NCBI GenBank assembly: GCA_021300055.1
Contig: JAJTHU010000035.1
Coordinates: forward strand, 1 to 51,750
From: Nitrosomonadaceae bacterium
GTDB taxonomy: Bacteria; Pseudomonadota; Gammaproteobacteria; Burkholderiales; Usitatibacteraceae
Direction of reading: 5' to 3'
DNA length: 51,750 nt
The position numbers and the translations under genes are program-made. The notes below the pieces were generated by a model, which saw only the letters and a list, made by a program, of their open reading frames with translations, was not told where the DNA came from and searched no databases. Of the stretch, positions 25,859 to 35,124 are shown in pieces (position 1 is the first letter of the stretch; the number at the start of each line of letters is the position of its first letter).

Positions 25859-28800
25859 CTAGCCCACCCAGCGGCGGGCGTTGGCGAACATACGTGCCCA
25901 CGGGCTTTGCGATGGTGTTCCCGCCTCGTCTTCAGCGCGCCAGCTAGACGGACGCCAACTCAGGTTGACATTGAGTGTTGCTCGCTCCGGGTGCGGCATC
26001 ATGATCGTGAAACGTCCATCAGTTGTGGTGAACGCGGTCATGCCGAGCGGCGACCCGTTGGGGTTAGCAGGAAAGGCCTCCGTTGGCTTGCCAACGCCAT
26101 CGACAAACTCGGCCGCGCAAAGCCAACGCGCAGCGTCGCGATGCGCGTCGTCGCGAAAAACTGCACGCCCCTCACCATGCGCGGTTGGTACCGGCAGGAT
26201 AGATCCCTCCATGCCCGAGAAGAACATCGACGGCGATTTGCGCAAACGAATCGCTACTGTTCGCGCCTCGTATTGCTCGCTCAGGTTGCGTTCAAAATGC
26301 GGCCAGTTTTCGGCACCGGGAATGATGGACGAAAGGTTCGACATCATTTGGCACCCGTTGCAAACCCCGAGCGCAAACGAATCCGTGCGCGCAAAGAATG
26401 CTGAAAACTGATCACGTGCGTGCGCGTTGAAAAGAATCGACTTCGCCCAGCCTTCGCCTGCACCCAGCACGTCACCATACGAGAAGCCCCCGCACGCAGC
26501 CAAGCCCTTAAAGTCTTCGAGGCGAACGCGACCGGAAAGGATGTCGCTCATGTGTACATCTATGGCTTCAAACCCAGCACGGGTGAAGGCATGCGCCATC
26601 TCCACCTGCCCATTGACGCCCTGCTCGCGCAGAATCGCAACCCGCGGTGGCGTGGCGCGCGACACGTAAGGTGCCGCGACATCTTCGGTTGCGTCGAACA
26701 TCAGTTCTGCAGGCACTGCCGTGATCGCGCCGCCCTTCTGGAGCAAGCCATCGTATTCTTGCTGTGCGGTGTTCGGGTTATCGCGCAGTGCCTGAATGCG
26801 GAAACTTGTCTCACTCCAGGCGCGTTGCAGGTCCGTCCGTGATTCGACAAGCATTGGCTTTGCGCCACGAATCAAGCGTAGCTCATCCGAGTCGTTTGGA
26901 TGTCCCACTCGCGACACCGCCGCGCCCAAGCCTTTGCCGCGGAGCACCTCCATCACGCGAGCTCGCTTCGATGTCTCAATCTGCAGCACCGCACCCAACT
27001 CTTCGTTGAACAACGCCGCTACTGCCGCGGCGTTGGCACCCAACTTAAGCGCCTCTGCGCCTACCTCGTATTCGTCAACATCGGACTCTCGCTCGGCATA
27101 GATGAGCGTGTCCAAATACAGCGTAACGCCGCGGCGGGAGGCAAACATCATCTCAGCCACGCAAGCGGCTAAACCGCCGTCCGAGCGATCGTGATACGCC
27201 AAGATCAATCCTTCATCTGCGAGTTCGCGCACGGCACTAAAGAATTGCAACAGGTCCGTGGCATCGTCAAGGTCAGGGGCAACACCACCTTCAGCGCAAT
27301 ACACTTGAGCCAGCGCCGATGCGCCCATTCGGTTCTTGCCACGACCGAGGTCGACAAGAATCAATTCTGTGTCGAACTCACCAGACAACAGCGGCGTCAG
27401 CGTGCGTGCTGCATTCGGCACCGGAGCGAATGCGGAGACAATCAGCGAGACCGGCGCCACCACGCTTTTTTCGACGCCACCGTCTTGCCAAACTGTCTTC
27501 ATTGACAGGGAATCTTTACCAACAGGAATGCAAATACCGAGGGCGGGACAGAGCTGCATGCCGACCGCTTCGACGGTAGCAAACAGTGCCGCATCCTCAT
27601 TGGCGTGCCCCGCTGCGGCCATCCAATTTGCCGAGAGCTTGATGTCGCTAATACTGCGAACATCTGCGGCGGCAATATTTGTGACGGCTTCACCGATGGC
27701 CATCCTTCCGGAGGCGGGCGCGTCCAACGCGGCTATCGGTGTGCGCTCACCCATCGCCATCGCCTCGCCGCGAAGCGTGCAATAGCCCATCAACGTCACC
27801 GCACAATCGGCTACTGGCACTTGCCACGGGCCGACGAACTGATCGCGCGCCGTCAACCCACCAACGGAACGATCGCCAATCGTGATAAGGAACGACTTAT
27901 CGGCGACCGTTGGCAAGGTGAGTACGCGGTACAACGCATCCTTGAGTTCGATGTCATCCAATACAAACGGCGATTGCGGATGCGCACCACGTACCGCCGT
28001 GCGGTGCATGCGCGGCGGCTTCCCGAGCAGCGCATCCATGTCCATTTCAACCGGCTTGTTCGCGTAGACCGCATCTTCGACGACTAGCTTCTGCTCGGTC
28101 GTGGCACGTCCGAGAACCGCGAATGGGCAGCGTTCGCGCGCACAAATCTGTTCGAAGAGCGGCAAGGACGACTCGCTGATCGCAAGCATGTAGCGCTCTT
28201 GAGACTCGTTAGACCAGATCTCACGCGGACTCATGCCGGGCTCCAGAGACGGCAGTGCGCGCAAATCGACCAATGCACCAACTCCACCACCGTGCGCCAG
28301 TTCCGGCAAGGCGTTGGAAATGCCGCCCGCGCCGACGTCGTGTATGGACAGAATCGGATTTCGCGCACCAAGTTGCCAGCAGGCATCGATTACCTCTTGG
28401 CAACGGCGCTGCATCTCAGCGTTGGCGCGCTGGACGGAATCGAAATCTAAGGCCTCAACGTTAGTGCCCGAGCTCATCGATGAGGCAGCGCCTCCGCCGA
28501 GACCAATTCTCATTCCTGGTCCACCGAGCTGCACTAGCAAGTCGCCCGGGGATAAGTCGCGTTTTTGGGTGTGCTCAGCAGAAATGTTGCCAAGCCCACC
28601 TGCAATCATGATTGGCTTGTGATAGCCCCGCACCTGCCCGTTGATGCGTTGCTCAAAGGTTCGAAAGTAACCACACAGATTGATACGGCCAAACTCATTG
28701 TTGAATGCTGCGCCACCGATCGGCCCTTCGATCATGATCTCCAAGGGTGAGGCCATGCGCGATGGCTTGCCATAAGGCGTCTCCCAAGGGCGCTCATAGC

Positions 28801-29863
28801 CGGGAATCTGCAGGTTAGACACGGAAAAGCCTGTGAGGCCTGCCTTTGGTTTGGCGCCGCGTCCGGTCGCACCCTCATCGCGAATCTCGCCGCCCGAACC
28901 GGTCGCTGCGCCCGGCCAAGGTGCAATCGCAGTCGGGTGGTTGTGTGTCTCGACCTTCATGAGAATGTGGGTCTCTTGCTCATGAAAGGAATAACGATGC
29001 GCAGCGTCAGGGAAAAAGCGTTGGATCTGCGCGCCTTCAATCACAGAGGAATTGTCCGAGTACGCAACCACGGTTCCTTGCGGAGACTGTTGGTGTGTGT
29101 TGCGAATCATGCCAAATAGCGAGTGCGGCCTGTCCACGCCATCGATCGTCCACCGAGCATTGAAAATCTTGTGTCGGCAATGCTCGGAGTTGGCTTGCGC
29201 AAACATCATCAGCTCGACGTCGGTCGGATCTCTGCGGATGCGCGTGAAGTAAGCGACGAGGTACTCTATTTCGTCAGCGGACATTGCCAGACCCAACTCA
29301 ACGTTGGCTCTTCGCAATGCAGCAATACCCTGTTCCAGTACACGTACCGTGGTTAGTGGTTGCGGCATGTGCTGCGCAAACAACTCGGCGCCAGAGAAAT
29401 CTGACGGCGCCACACTCTCGGTCATGCGGTCGTGAATCGACGCCGCTACTGCAGTGCGTGCATCCGCGCTCAGTTCGTTCCAGTTACCGACTGAAACAGC
29501 CACACCGCGTTCAATACGCACGACAGCGTCGAGCCCACAGTTGTTGGCAATGTCGGTTGCTTTTGACGACCAGGGCGAAACCGTGCCGATGCGCGGCACG
29601 ACAAAGAAGGAAACTGGTGGCTGCTCACCCGGCGCACTTGTACCGTAACTCAACAACCCTTGAAGCGCGCGGTGCTGCGCATCATCCAGCGGGCGCGAAA
29701 GCGCCACAAAGTGGGCGAACTCTGCAGCGAGACCTTCCACCGCAACGCCTTGGCTTTGGAGAGTTCGCTGAAGTTTCTCGACCCGAAAATCAGAGAGCGC
29801 ATTGCATCCGCGCAACCGCACGTGTGCCGCGATCGGTTGGTTAGGGGCTGGCTGGAGACGCAT
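25859..29863 (-). CDS. purL: Phosphoribosylformylglycinamidine synthase
   Basis: This is the large single-chain FGAM synthase of the purine pathway, converting FGAR, glutamine and ATP to FGAM. The 1334-residue protein has the PurS-like N-terminal domain, the two FGAM synthase halves (for example EHCRHKIFNARW, KVETHNHPTAIAPWPGAATGSGGE, and the IHDVGAGGISNALPEL motif), and a C-terminal glutamine amidotransferase domain with catalytic C1168 in FALGVCNGCQMM and the PHPERAT histidine. The ATG at 29863 was chosen; a TTG start further upstream would add a Pro/Gln-rich stretch. A TATAAT at 29940-29945 may be its promoter. It stands alone, not in a pur operon. Confidence 0.96.
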   Translation of the reverse strand: MRLQPAPNQPIAAHVRLRGCNALSDFRVEKLQRTLQSQGVAVEGLAAEFAHFVALSRPLDDAQHRALQGLLSYGTSAPGEQPPVSFFVVPRIGTVSPWSSKATDIANNCGLDAVVRIERGVAVSVGNWNELSADARTAVAASIHDRMTESVAPSDFSGAELFAQHMPQPLTTVRVLEQGIAALRRANVELGLAMSADEIEYLVAYFTRIRRDPTDVELMMFAQANSEHCRHKIFNARWTIDGVDRPHSLFGMIRNTHQQSPQGTVVAYSDNSSVIEGAQIQRFFPDAAHRYSFHEQETHILMKVETHNHPTAIAPWPGAATGSGGEIRDEGATGRGAKPKAGLTGFSVSNLQIPGYERPWETPYGKPSRMASPLEIMIEGPIGGAAFNNEFGRINLCGYFRTFEQRINGQVRGYHKPIMIAGGLGNISAEHTQKRDLSPGDLLVQLGGPGMRIGLGGGAASSMSSGTNVEALDFDSVQRANAEMQRRCQEVIDACWQLGARNPILSIHDVGAGGISNALPELAHGGGVGALVDLRALPSLEPGMSPREIWSNESQERYMLAISESSLPLFEQICARERCPFAVLGRATTEQKLVVEDAVYANKPVEMDMDALLGKPPRMHRTAVRGAHPQSPFVLDDIELKDALYRVLTLPTVADKSFLITIGDRSVGGLTARDQFVGPWQVPVADCAVTLMGYCTLRGEAMAMGERTPIAALDAPASGRMAIGEAVTNIAAADVRSISDIKLSANWMAAAGHANEDAALFATVEAVGMQLCPALGICIPVGKDSLSMKTVWQDGGVEKSVVAPVSLIVSAFAPVPNAARTLTPLLSGEFDTELILVDLGRGKNRMGASALAQVYCAEGGVAPDLDDATDLLQFFSAVRELADEGLILAYHDRSDGGLAACVAEMMFASRRGVTLYLDTLIYAERESDVDEYEVGAEALKLGANAAAVAALFNEELGAVLQIETSKRARVMEVLRGKGLGAAVSRVGHPNDSDELRLIRGAKPMLVESRTDLQRAWSETSFRIQALRDNPNTAQQEYDGLLQKGGAITAVPAELMFDATEDVAAPYVSRATPPRVAILREQGVNGQVEMAHAFTRAGFEAIDVHMSDILSGRVRLEDFKGLAACGGFSYGDVLGAGEGWAKSILFNAHARDQFSAFFARTDSFALGVCNGCQMMSNLSSIIPGAENWPHFERNLSEQYEARTVAIRLRKSPSMFFSGMEGSILPVPTAHGEGRAVFRDDAHRDAARWLCAAEFVDGVGKPTEAFPANPNGSPLGMTAFTTTDGRFTIMMPHPERATLNVNLSWRPSSWRAEDEAGTPSQSPWARMFANARRWVG

Positions 29864-29939
29864 GGATTTGGGCGGGGATTCCCGCAAAAAAGACGGTGGC
29901 TGTTGACCGCGACGTTGCGTCGCGAGCGGGTAAGTCAAG

Positions 29940-29945
29940 ATTATA
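29940..29945 (-). promoter_or_regulatory. purL: Candidate -10 box for purL
   Basis: A perfect TATAAT on the minus strand lies 77 bases before the purL ATG. The expected -35 region is not close to consensus. No purine-riboswitch or PurR-like palindrome was recognised in the roughly 70-base leader. The call rests on the -10 match and position only. Confidence 0.4.
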
Positions 29946-30003
29946 GCGACGCGGGCTTAGCCAGACCGAGACTCGTCCCAAACCGCCCAATCGCCGACGA
30001 TCG

Positions 30004-30531
30004 CTATCCGCCGTGTCTGAGCAATACCCTCACCTGCCGATAGGCCTCGGCGTCTACCGCGTCTGGCCAAACCGCTAGGATTCGCGGCAGATAACGCCGC
30101 CAGGCGGGATCGGCATCCTGACGATAGGCAACACTGGTGAAGTAAACCGACACATAGGTTTGCGGAAGAACCTGCGCCGTCGTCTCGATACCGATAGTCT
30201 GCCCTGCGGCTGGTCGCTGACGCAGATCGATGAGCAAGTCATCACCACGCCTCAGCTGCGCTGCCCCGGCCACGACCGCAGGCGCGGTGTCCGCAACAAT
30301 CCGACGAACGCGGAACGCAATCACAGCACCGCGGTGCTTCTGCAAAACCTGATAGACATCGACAACTGTGACGAGCAGCAATACACAAAGCAGGCCGAGA
30401 CGGACGGCTTGTGAAAGGTCGAGCAAAAACAACACCAGTGCAGCCGCGAGCGGGAGTGCGAGCGTCAAGAAGAGGCTGGTCTTGGAAGGGCGCAGCGAGA
30501 CCCAATCTGTTTCAACACTATCTGAAGCCAT
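30004..30531 (-). CDS. Small membrane protein, YgfX-like (tentative)
   Basis: This protein of 175 residues has two adjacent hydrophobic helices at about residues 19-38 and 43-60 and a soluble C-terminal domain of about 110 residues rich in strands (RVRRIVADTAPAVVAGAAQL, QTYVSVYF). That architecture and its position divergent from ygfZ, where E. coli carries ygfX and sdhE, suggest the YgfX/CptA family of inner-membrane proteins. Sequence similarity is weak by eye, so this stays tentative. No sdhE-like partner lies beside it. The 152-base spacer to ygfZ contains a GATAAT near each gene but no good -35 boxes. Confidence 0.5.
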   Translation of the reverse strand: MASDSVETDWVSLRPSKTSLFLTLALPLAAALVLFLLDLSQAVRLGLLCVLLLVTVVDVYQVLQKHRGAVIAFRVRRIVADTAPAVVAGAAQLRRGDDLLIDLRQRPAAGQTIGIETTAQVLPQTYVSVYFTSVAYRQDADPAWRRYLPRILAVWPDAVDAEAYRQVRVLLRHGG

Positions 30532-30683
30532 GTCGGTCGATCAGCGAAACTTCACCAAGAAATTATCCGCGCTAGGTTTGTGCTCGAAACGCACCCGATC
30601 AATAAACCCAACTACGAGGGCCATAGTCGTAGCGTGGATAATACTGGCTCAGCATCGCACAAACACAAAACACTTCCCCAACC

Positions 30684-31712
30684 ATGCAGTCTTGGATCGA
30701 TTTCTTAACGTCTCAACACGCCACCTTCTCTGCTGGGAGGGTCACTGGTTTTGGCGAAGCAACCGCAATGAACACGGCTCCGACGGCAGGCACGCATGGC
30801 TCACGCTTGTGTGACCTCAGCCATTACGGCTTGATCAGCGTCAGCGGACCCGATGCGGCCAGTTTTCTACACGCACAATTCACCAATGATGTGGCCAACC
30901 TAGCGGATGGTCACGCCCAATGGAATAGTTGGTGCTCTCCTAAAGGCCGAATGCTTGCCAGCTTCCTGCTTTGGCATATTGGCGACACGTACTCGATGAT
31001 GCTGCCGCGCGCTATCCAAGCCGCCATCCAGAAGCGCTTGGGGATGTTTGTGCTGCGGGCAAAGGTATCGATAGCCGACCAGTCAGACAGCCTCGTTCGA
31101 ATCGGCTTAGTATCGCTCGCACCAGCTGTAACGCGAAAACTGGGCGTGATCGAACCGGCGCCCGACGGAGGATTGCGCATCTCGGCCTCAGGCTCTTGCG
31201 ACCTCTTTTTGGCTCCCGTCGAAGTCGCACCGACGAACTGGCGCGCGCTCGCCGCACAAGCAGCGCCGAGCGGCGCCGATGTTTGGGATCTCGGGCTCAT
31301 TCGCGATGGCATCGCCGAAGTGCGCGCCGAAACGCAGGATCGATTCGTGCCCCAAGCGGCCAACTATGAATTGATCGGCGGTGTTAGCTTCAAAAAGGGC
31401 TGCTACCCCGGGCAGGAAATCGTGGCGCGGACACAGTATCGTGGCATCTTGAAGCGTCGCATGGTCAGAGCCAAGGTTCCTCACGGATTCACCTTGCGCG
31501 CGGGCGATGCCGTCTATAGCCCGCTGTTCCCTGAGCAGGCGGTCGGCGACGTCGTATCGGCAGCGATGTTGAGCGACACTCAAGAAGTTTTATTGGTTGC
31601 GCAGCTCGACGCGATCCGTGGCGACAGCCTTTACGCTGAGGCAGCGTGTGGTGACCTGAGTAAGCTTATGCAGCTTCCGCTGCCCTACAGCCTGCCATCT
31701 GACGCGAACTAG
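30684..31712 (+). CDS. ygfZ: tRNA-modifying/Fe-S cluster assembly folate-binding protein YgfZ
   Basis: This is a 342-residue aminomethyltransferase-like folate protein that helps maintain certain iron-sulfur enzymes such as MiaB. The signature KGCYPGQEIVARTQYRG lies with C240 as the invariant cysteine. The N-terminal half has the GcvT-type fold (LITSVSGPDAASFLHAQFTND-like segment, followed by WNSWCSPKGRML). The start at 30684 has no strong ribosome site. It converges with the GNAT gene with 12 bases between stops. Divergence from a membrane gene resembles the enterobacterial ygfX-sdhE/ygfZ arrangement. Confidence 0.92.
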   Translation: MQSWIDFLTSQHATFSAGRVTGFGEATAMNTAPTAGTHGSRLCDLSHYGLISVSGPDAASFLHAQFTNDVANLADGHAQWNSWCSPKGRMLASFLLWHIGDTYSMMLPRAIQAAIQKRLGMFVLRAKVSIADQSDSLVRIGLVSLAPAVTRKLGVIEPAPDGGLRISASGSCDLFLAPVEVAPTNWRALAAQAAPSGADVWDLGLIRDGIAEVRAETQDRFVPQAANYELIGGVSFKKGCYPGQEIVARTQYRGILKRRMVRAKVPHGFTLRAGDAVYSPLFPEQAVGDVVSAAMLSDTQEVLLVAQLDAIRGDSLYAEAACGDLSKLMQLPLPYSLPSDAN

Positions 31713-31724
31713 ATCGATTTGGAC

Positions 31725-32174
31725 TTACAAGTCGCGGCGCATCTCCTGGTGCGGAATGCCGGCCTCCGCAAATTCTCGACCATGCGATAGGAAGCCTTGC
31801 TTGTAGTAGAACGGTGTCGCATGTGATTGCGAGTGCAGTCGCACTTGGGTAAAGCCACGCTGCTTTGCCAATGCGCACAATGACTCCAGGATCTCTTTGC
31901 CTACACCCTGCCCGCGCCATGCACGCAGGACAGCCATTCGCCCGATGCGTGGGACCGGCGACTCCAAGATGAGACGACCTGTGCCAATGACATTGCCATT
32001 GGCGTCTAGCGCCATGCTATGTAGCACCCGAGACTCATCGGCGTCGGCGGCATCAAGTTCCATTTCGGGCGGAACGCCCTGCTCTCTGACAAAGACGGTG
32101 AATCTGAGTTGTGAGAGGGCGGCATGATGTTCTGCCCAGGAAGCTTGTACAACACGAAACGATTGCGGTGGCAT
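31725..32174 (-). CDS. GNAT family N-acetyltransferase
   Basis: This is a 149-residue acetyl-CoA-dependent acetyltransferase. The fold signatures are a RFTVFVREQGVPPEMELD strand-helix, IGRMAVLRAWRGQGVGKEIL containing the RGQGVG pyrophosphate-binding loop, and a late HATPFYYKQGFLSHGREF motif. This combination matches the ElaA/YjcF-like subgroup, whose substrates are unknown. I chose ATG 32174, where similarity begins; an in-frame start up to 32282 would add about 36 unrelated residues. The spacer to ppa depends on this choice (137 bases). Confidence 0.85.
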   Translation of the reverse strand: MPPQSFRVVQASWAEHHAALSQLRFTVFVREQGVPPEMELDAADADESRVLHSMALDANGNVIGTGRLILESPVPRIGRMAVLRAWRGQGVGKEILESLCALAKQRGFTQVRLHSQSHATPFYYKQGFLSHGREFAEAGIPHQEMRRDL

Positions 32175-32311
32175 CGAGATAACTAGAGGCGGATGAGAAG
32201 CCGATAGGCAGTCGAGACAGTTGACGACTCGTGCCTGCCCAGCGGTCGCGTATGTTACCGTCAAAGTTGCTGGCGCAAGCAATGCGATGCATGCGCCGCC
32301 CGGCTCCGGCC

Positions 32312-32860
32312 CTAGTAGCGTGGCTTTGGCTTGGCCGAATCGTAACGCTTGACGCCATCTGTGATGGCGCGCTTTGCTTCAGTCACGCCGAGCCACTTTT
32401 CAACCTTCACCCATTTGCGCGGCTCGAGGTCTTTGTAGTGCTCAAAGAAGTGCGCAATTTGCCGCAACTGCAACTCGGGCAAGTCCTTCACACTCTTGAC
32501 GTCCTTGTAGATGGGCGTGAGTTTATCAATCGGTACTGCGAGCAATTTTTCATCGCCACCAGCCTCGTCGGTCATGCGCAGCATGCCCAATGGGCGGCAG
32601 CGAACCACGACGCCGTGAATCAACGGAAACGGCGTGATAACGAGTACATCCACTGGATCACCATCGTCAGACAGCGTATGGGGGATGTAGCCGTAGTTGC
32701 ACGGGTAGTGCATCGCCGTCGACATGAAACGATCGATGAACAACGCACCGGTTTCTTTGTCCAATTCGTACTTTATGGGATCGCCGTTCATCGGAATTTC
32801 GATGACGACATTGACCTCGTTAGGCACATCGCGGCCAGCATCGACGCGGTCGAGATTCAT
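32312..32860 (-). CDS. ppa: Inorganic pyrophosphatase, family I
   Basis: This cytoplasmic soluble enzyme hydrolyses pyrophosphate to two phosphates and pulls biosynthetic reactions forward. It has 182 residues, close to the 176 of E. coli. The family I signature DDGDPVDVL contains the metal-binding aspartates, with EIPMNGDPIKYELDK and HYPCNYGYIPHT before it. The AAGGAG site nine bases upstream fits the ATG. It diverges from the HNH gene across 283 bases that hold no other gene. Confidence 0.96.
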   Translation of the reverse strand: MNLDRVDAGRDVPNEVNVVIEIPMNGDPIKYELDKETGALFIDRFMSTAMHYPCNYGYIPHTLSDDGDPVDVLVITPFPLIHGVVVRCRPLGMLRMTDEAGGDEKLLAVPIDKLTPIYKDVKSVKDLPELQLRQIAHFFEHYKDLEPRKWVKVEKWLGVTEAKRAITDGVKRYDSAKPKPRY

Positions 32861-33143
32861 GAGGAATTACTCCTTGGGAGGTTTGTAGGGATTGGCGCAA
32901 ATCTGGAAGAAGCTTGAAAACGGCCTGGGAGGGGGCTTCTCAAAACCCAATTATTGCTATAGCCTTTAGCCGGGGGCGTGCCTCCCACAATCTAGTGCGG
33001 CAGCAGCAGGCATCTGCAGTTCGCACCGTGATCGTGGGCAACACTGATAAACACATTATCGCCGCTGTTGAGTCTGGGCGAAGCAGCATCCCCAAGGCAG
33101 TCGAATTCGAGCGATTAGTCGTGACTTTTTTCAAGGAAACCCA

Positions 33144-33842
33144 GTGCAATCGCATCACTATTCCCGAAGAAAGATGGATACCGCTGCGGCGGGCGCAAAA
33201 CAAGCCACCGGCGCTGCTGTTGAGGCGCTTCGCGAGCCCGCGTTCTCGATTTACTCCGATGAAGCCAAACGCTTCCCGCTCATCCTGACGCTTGACCAAA
33301 ACGGTGTTCCACACCGATGGATTACTTGGCAGCACGCTGTCTGGTACTACGCAAAAGAGCGAATCGCTTGGGAAACAGGCTCCACGGCGTTCACCGTAAG
33401 CGGCGGCAAATGCCGCGAAACCGGCGAAGTCTCTTCGGTCTCCGCCTCCTCGATCATCGCCATTCGGGGCAAAGCGATGGCGATGAAAGGGTTCGATCAG
33501 GTCCCCCCGCTCAACAACCGCGAGCTGTTCCACCGCGACCGACATGTGTGCGCGTATTGCGGCGGCTTGTTCAGCCACGCAAAGCTGACACGCGATCACA
33601 TCGTACCTTATTCACGACGTGGGCAGGATACGTGGATGAACGTCGTCACCGCATGTCGCAGCTGCAATGAACGCAAAGGCAATCGCCTGCTTGAAGAAGC
33701 GCATATGCAGTTGCTCTACGCCCCCTACGTGCCAAATCGCGCAGAATTTCTCATTCTGGCGAATCGTCGTATCTTGGTCGACCAGATGGAATTTCTCAAG
33801 CAGCACGTCGCTGCGCAAAGCAGGGTGCACCTCCCTGCTTAG
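33144..33842 (+). CDS. HNH endonuclease
   Basis: This protein of 232 residues has an HNH nuclease module in its second half. A zinc-finger-like knuckle starts at CAYCGG (C136 and C139), followed by the RDHIVPYSRRG core and TACRSCNERKGNR, giving the paired cysteines and the catalytic His-Asn-His pattern. The first 120 residues have no recognised domain. The GTG at 33144 is preferred because AAGGAAA sits at the right distance; an ATG at 33174 is the alternative. Such lone HNH genes are common in betaproteobacterial chromosomes and are not clearly part of a restriction system. No methyltransferase is nearby. Confidence 0.85.
   Translation: MQSHHYSRRKMDTAAAGAKQATGAAVEALREPAFSIYSDEAKRFPLILTLDQNGVPHRWITWQHAVWYYAKERIAWETGSTAFTVSGGKCRETGEVSSVSASSIIAIRGKAMAMKGFDQVPPLNNRELFHRDRHVCAYCGGLFSHAKLTRDHIVPYSRRGQDTWMNVVTACRSCNERKGNRLLEEAHMQLLYAPYVPNRAEFLILANRRILVDQMEFLKQHVAAQSRVHLPA
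33818..33840. terminator. Hairpin at the HNH/queA convergence
   Basis: AAGCAGGG (33818-33825) and CCCTGCTT (33833-33840) form a perfect eight-base-pair stem with a seven-base loop, overlapping the last codons of the HNH gene. There are nine bases before the queA stop. The minus strand reads three T's after the stem, so it may serve queA better than the HNH gene. Confidence 0.4.
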
Positions 33843-33850
33843 ACACGCGG

Positions 33851-34891
33851 CTACTGACGCTCCAGTAGCATCGCATCTCCATAGCTGAAGAACCGGTAGC
33901 GTTGCTCAACCGCATGAGCGTAGGCGCGCATGATGTTTTCGCGCCCCGAAAATGCCGACACCAACATCATCAGCGTTGACTTGGGCAAATGGAAGTTGGT
34001 GATGAGCCGCTCAACAGTCTGGAATCGGTAGCCCGGTGTGATGAACAGCTGGGTCTCACTGGCACCCGCAACCAACGTTCCATTCTGTGACGCCGCTTCC
34101 AACGTCCGCATGCTCGTCGTGCCTACCGCGACCACCCGTCCACCACGCGCCTTGACGAGTTTGATCGCGTCAACGGTCTCAGCGGGGACGTTGAACCATT
34201 CAGCGTGCATGACGTGTTTGGATACGTCCTCGTCACGAACCGGGCGGAAGGTTCCAGAGCCGACGTGCAGCGTGACATAGGCAAGCATCACACCCTTATC
34301 GCGCAACTGCTGAAGAATGGTCTCATCAAAATGTAGCCCCGCAGTCGGCGCAGCGACCGACCCTTCGTGCTTCGCATAAACCGTCTGGTAGCGGCTTTCG
34401 TCGTCACTGTCGGCGCCGTGGCGGATATAGGGCGGAAGCGGCACCTCACCGATGCGCTCCAACACTTCGTACACGCTGGCCGCGCCAAAAAATTCGAGCA
34501 AAAACAAATCGTCAGCGCGCTCCAGCATTTCTGCCGTGATGCCGTTGGCAAACGTCATGCGCGAGCCGGGTTGAGGTGACTTGGAAGCACGCAGATGTAC
34601 GAGTGCGCGCATCGAACGGCCTTCGCTGGGCGCGAGGATTCGCTCGACGAGAATCTCAACAGCACCGCCGGTCTCTTTATTTCCGTGCAGCCGCGCCTTG
34701 ATAACCTTAGTGTCATTAAAGACAACGATGTCTCGCGAGTCGATGAGGTCAACAATGTCCGCGAAGCGTCGATCGACAAACGCCCCCATCTTGCCGTCGA
34801 CGTGCAGTAGTCGGCTAGCACTGCGCTCGGCCGCAGGATGCTGTGCAATCAACTCTTCAGGCAGGTGGTAATCAAAATCGGACAGTTGCAT
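33851..34891 (-). CDS. queA: S-adenosylmethionine:tRNA ribosyltransferase-isomerase
   Basis: This enzyme transfers the ribosyl part of SAM to preQ1-34 in tRNA, forming epoxyqueuosine. It has 346 residues, the family length. The N-terminus MQLSDFDYHLPEELIAQHP, the central RDIVVFNDTKVIKARL, the APTAGLHFDETIL motif, and the terminal SKSTLMMLVSAF-like stretch (PKSTLMMLVSAFSGR) are characteristic. The queuosine pathway is also represented by gluQ at 0.4 kb. It lies just downstream of tRNA-Leu in the same orientation but behind terminator hairpins. Confidence 0.96.
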   Translation of the reverse strand: MQLSDFDYHLPEELIAQHPAAERSASRLLHVDGKMGAFVDRRFADIVDLIDSRDIVVFNDTKVIKARLHGNKETGGAVEILVERILAPSEGRSMRALVHLRASKSPQPGSRMTFANGITAEMLERADDLFLLEFFGAASVYEVLERIGEVPLPPYIRHGADSDDESRYQTVYAKHEGSVAAPTAGLHFDETILQQLRDKGVMLAYVTLHVGSGTFRPVRDEDVSKHVMHAEWFNVPAETVDAIKLVKARGGRVVAVGTTSMRTLEAASQNGTLVAGASETQLFITPGYRFQTVERLITNFHLPKSTLMMLVSAFSGRENIMRAYAHAVEQRYRFFSYGDAMLLERQ

Positions 34892-34938
34892 GTTCGCCGA
34901 GGAAATAAGTGCGCATGATCAGGAAGCGCATAAAGACC

Positions 34939-34961
34939 AAAGCCCGCGGTGAGCGGGCTTT
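34939..34961 (-). terminator. Terminator between tRNA-Leu and queA
   Basis: On the minus strand AAAGCCCGC-TCACC-GCGGGCTTT forms a nine-base-pair stem, followed by GGTCTTT. It should end tRNA-Leu transcription before queA. A second, shorter hairpin of similar sequence (GTCCGC-GCGAG-GCGGGC, 34974-34990) sits next to it, so the structure looks duplicated. Confidence 0.65.
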
Positions 34962-35002
34962 GATGAAACAACAGTCCGCGCGAGGCGGGCTTTACGAAAA
35001 GG

Positions 35003-35089
35003 TGGTGCCGGGAGCCGGAATCGAACCGGCACGGTATCGCTACCGCTGGATTTTGAGTCCAGTGCGTCTACCAGTTCCGCCATCCCGGC
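35003..35089 (-). tRNA. tRNA-Leu(CAA), with encoded CCA
   Basis: The minus strand folds into a full class II tRNA. The acceptor stem is GCCGGGA with TCCCGGC. The anticodon arm is CTGGA-CTCAAAA-TCCAG, giving anticodon CAA that reads UUG. A long variable arm (CGGTAGCGATACCG) is typical of leucine tRNA, and the T-arm is CCGG-TTCGATT-CCGG. The discriminator A is followed by CCA in the DNA. Promoter and terminator candidates are listed separately. Confidence 0.97.
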
Positions 35090-35124
35090 AACAGGGTGCT
35101 GCACAAGCAAAACGGTAGGCGCGC

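Noticed and set aside
29932..29937. TTGACT on the minus strand as a purL -35 box
   Set aside because: It lies downstream of the TATAAT instead of upstream, and no -10 box follows it at the right spacing.
30612..30632. CTACGA/TCGTAG inverted repeat between the YgfX-like gene and ygfZ
   Set aside because: Six-base arms with a nine-base loop are weak and I could not link them to a promoter position.
32905..32960. A TTGAAAACGGCC segment near 32915 resembling the hairpin repeat core
   Set aside because: The left arm and T-rich loop are absent and the local inverted repeat (AGAAGC/GCTTCT) is of different design.
33144..33842. HNH gene as part of a restriction-modification or anti-phage system
   Set aside because: No methyltransferase, helicase or other defence gene lies nearby; neighbours are ppa and queA.
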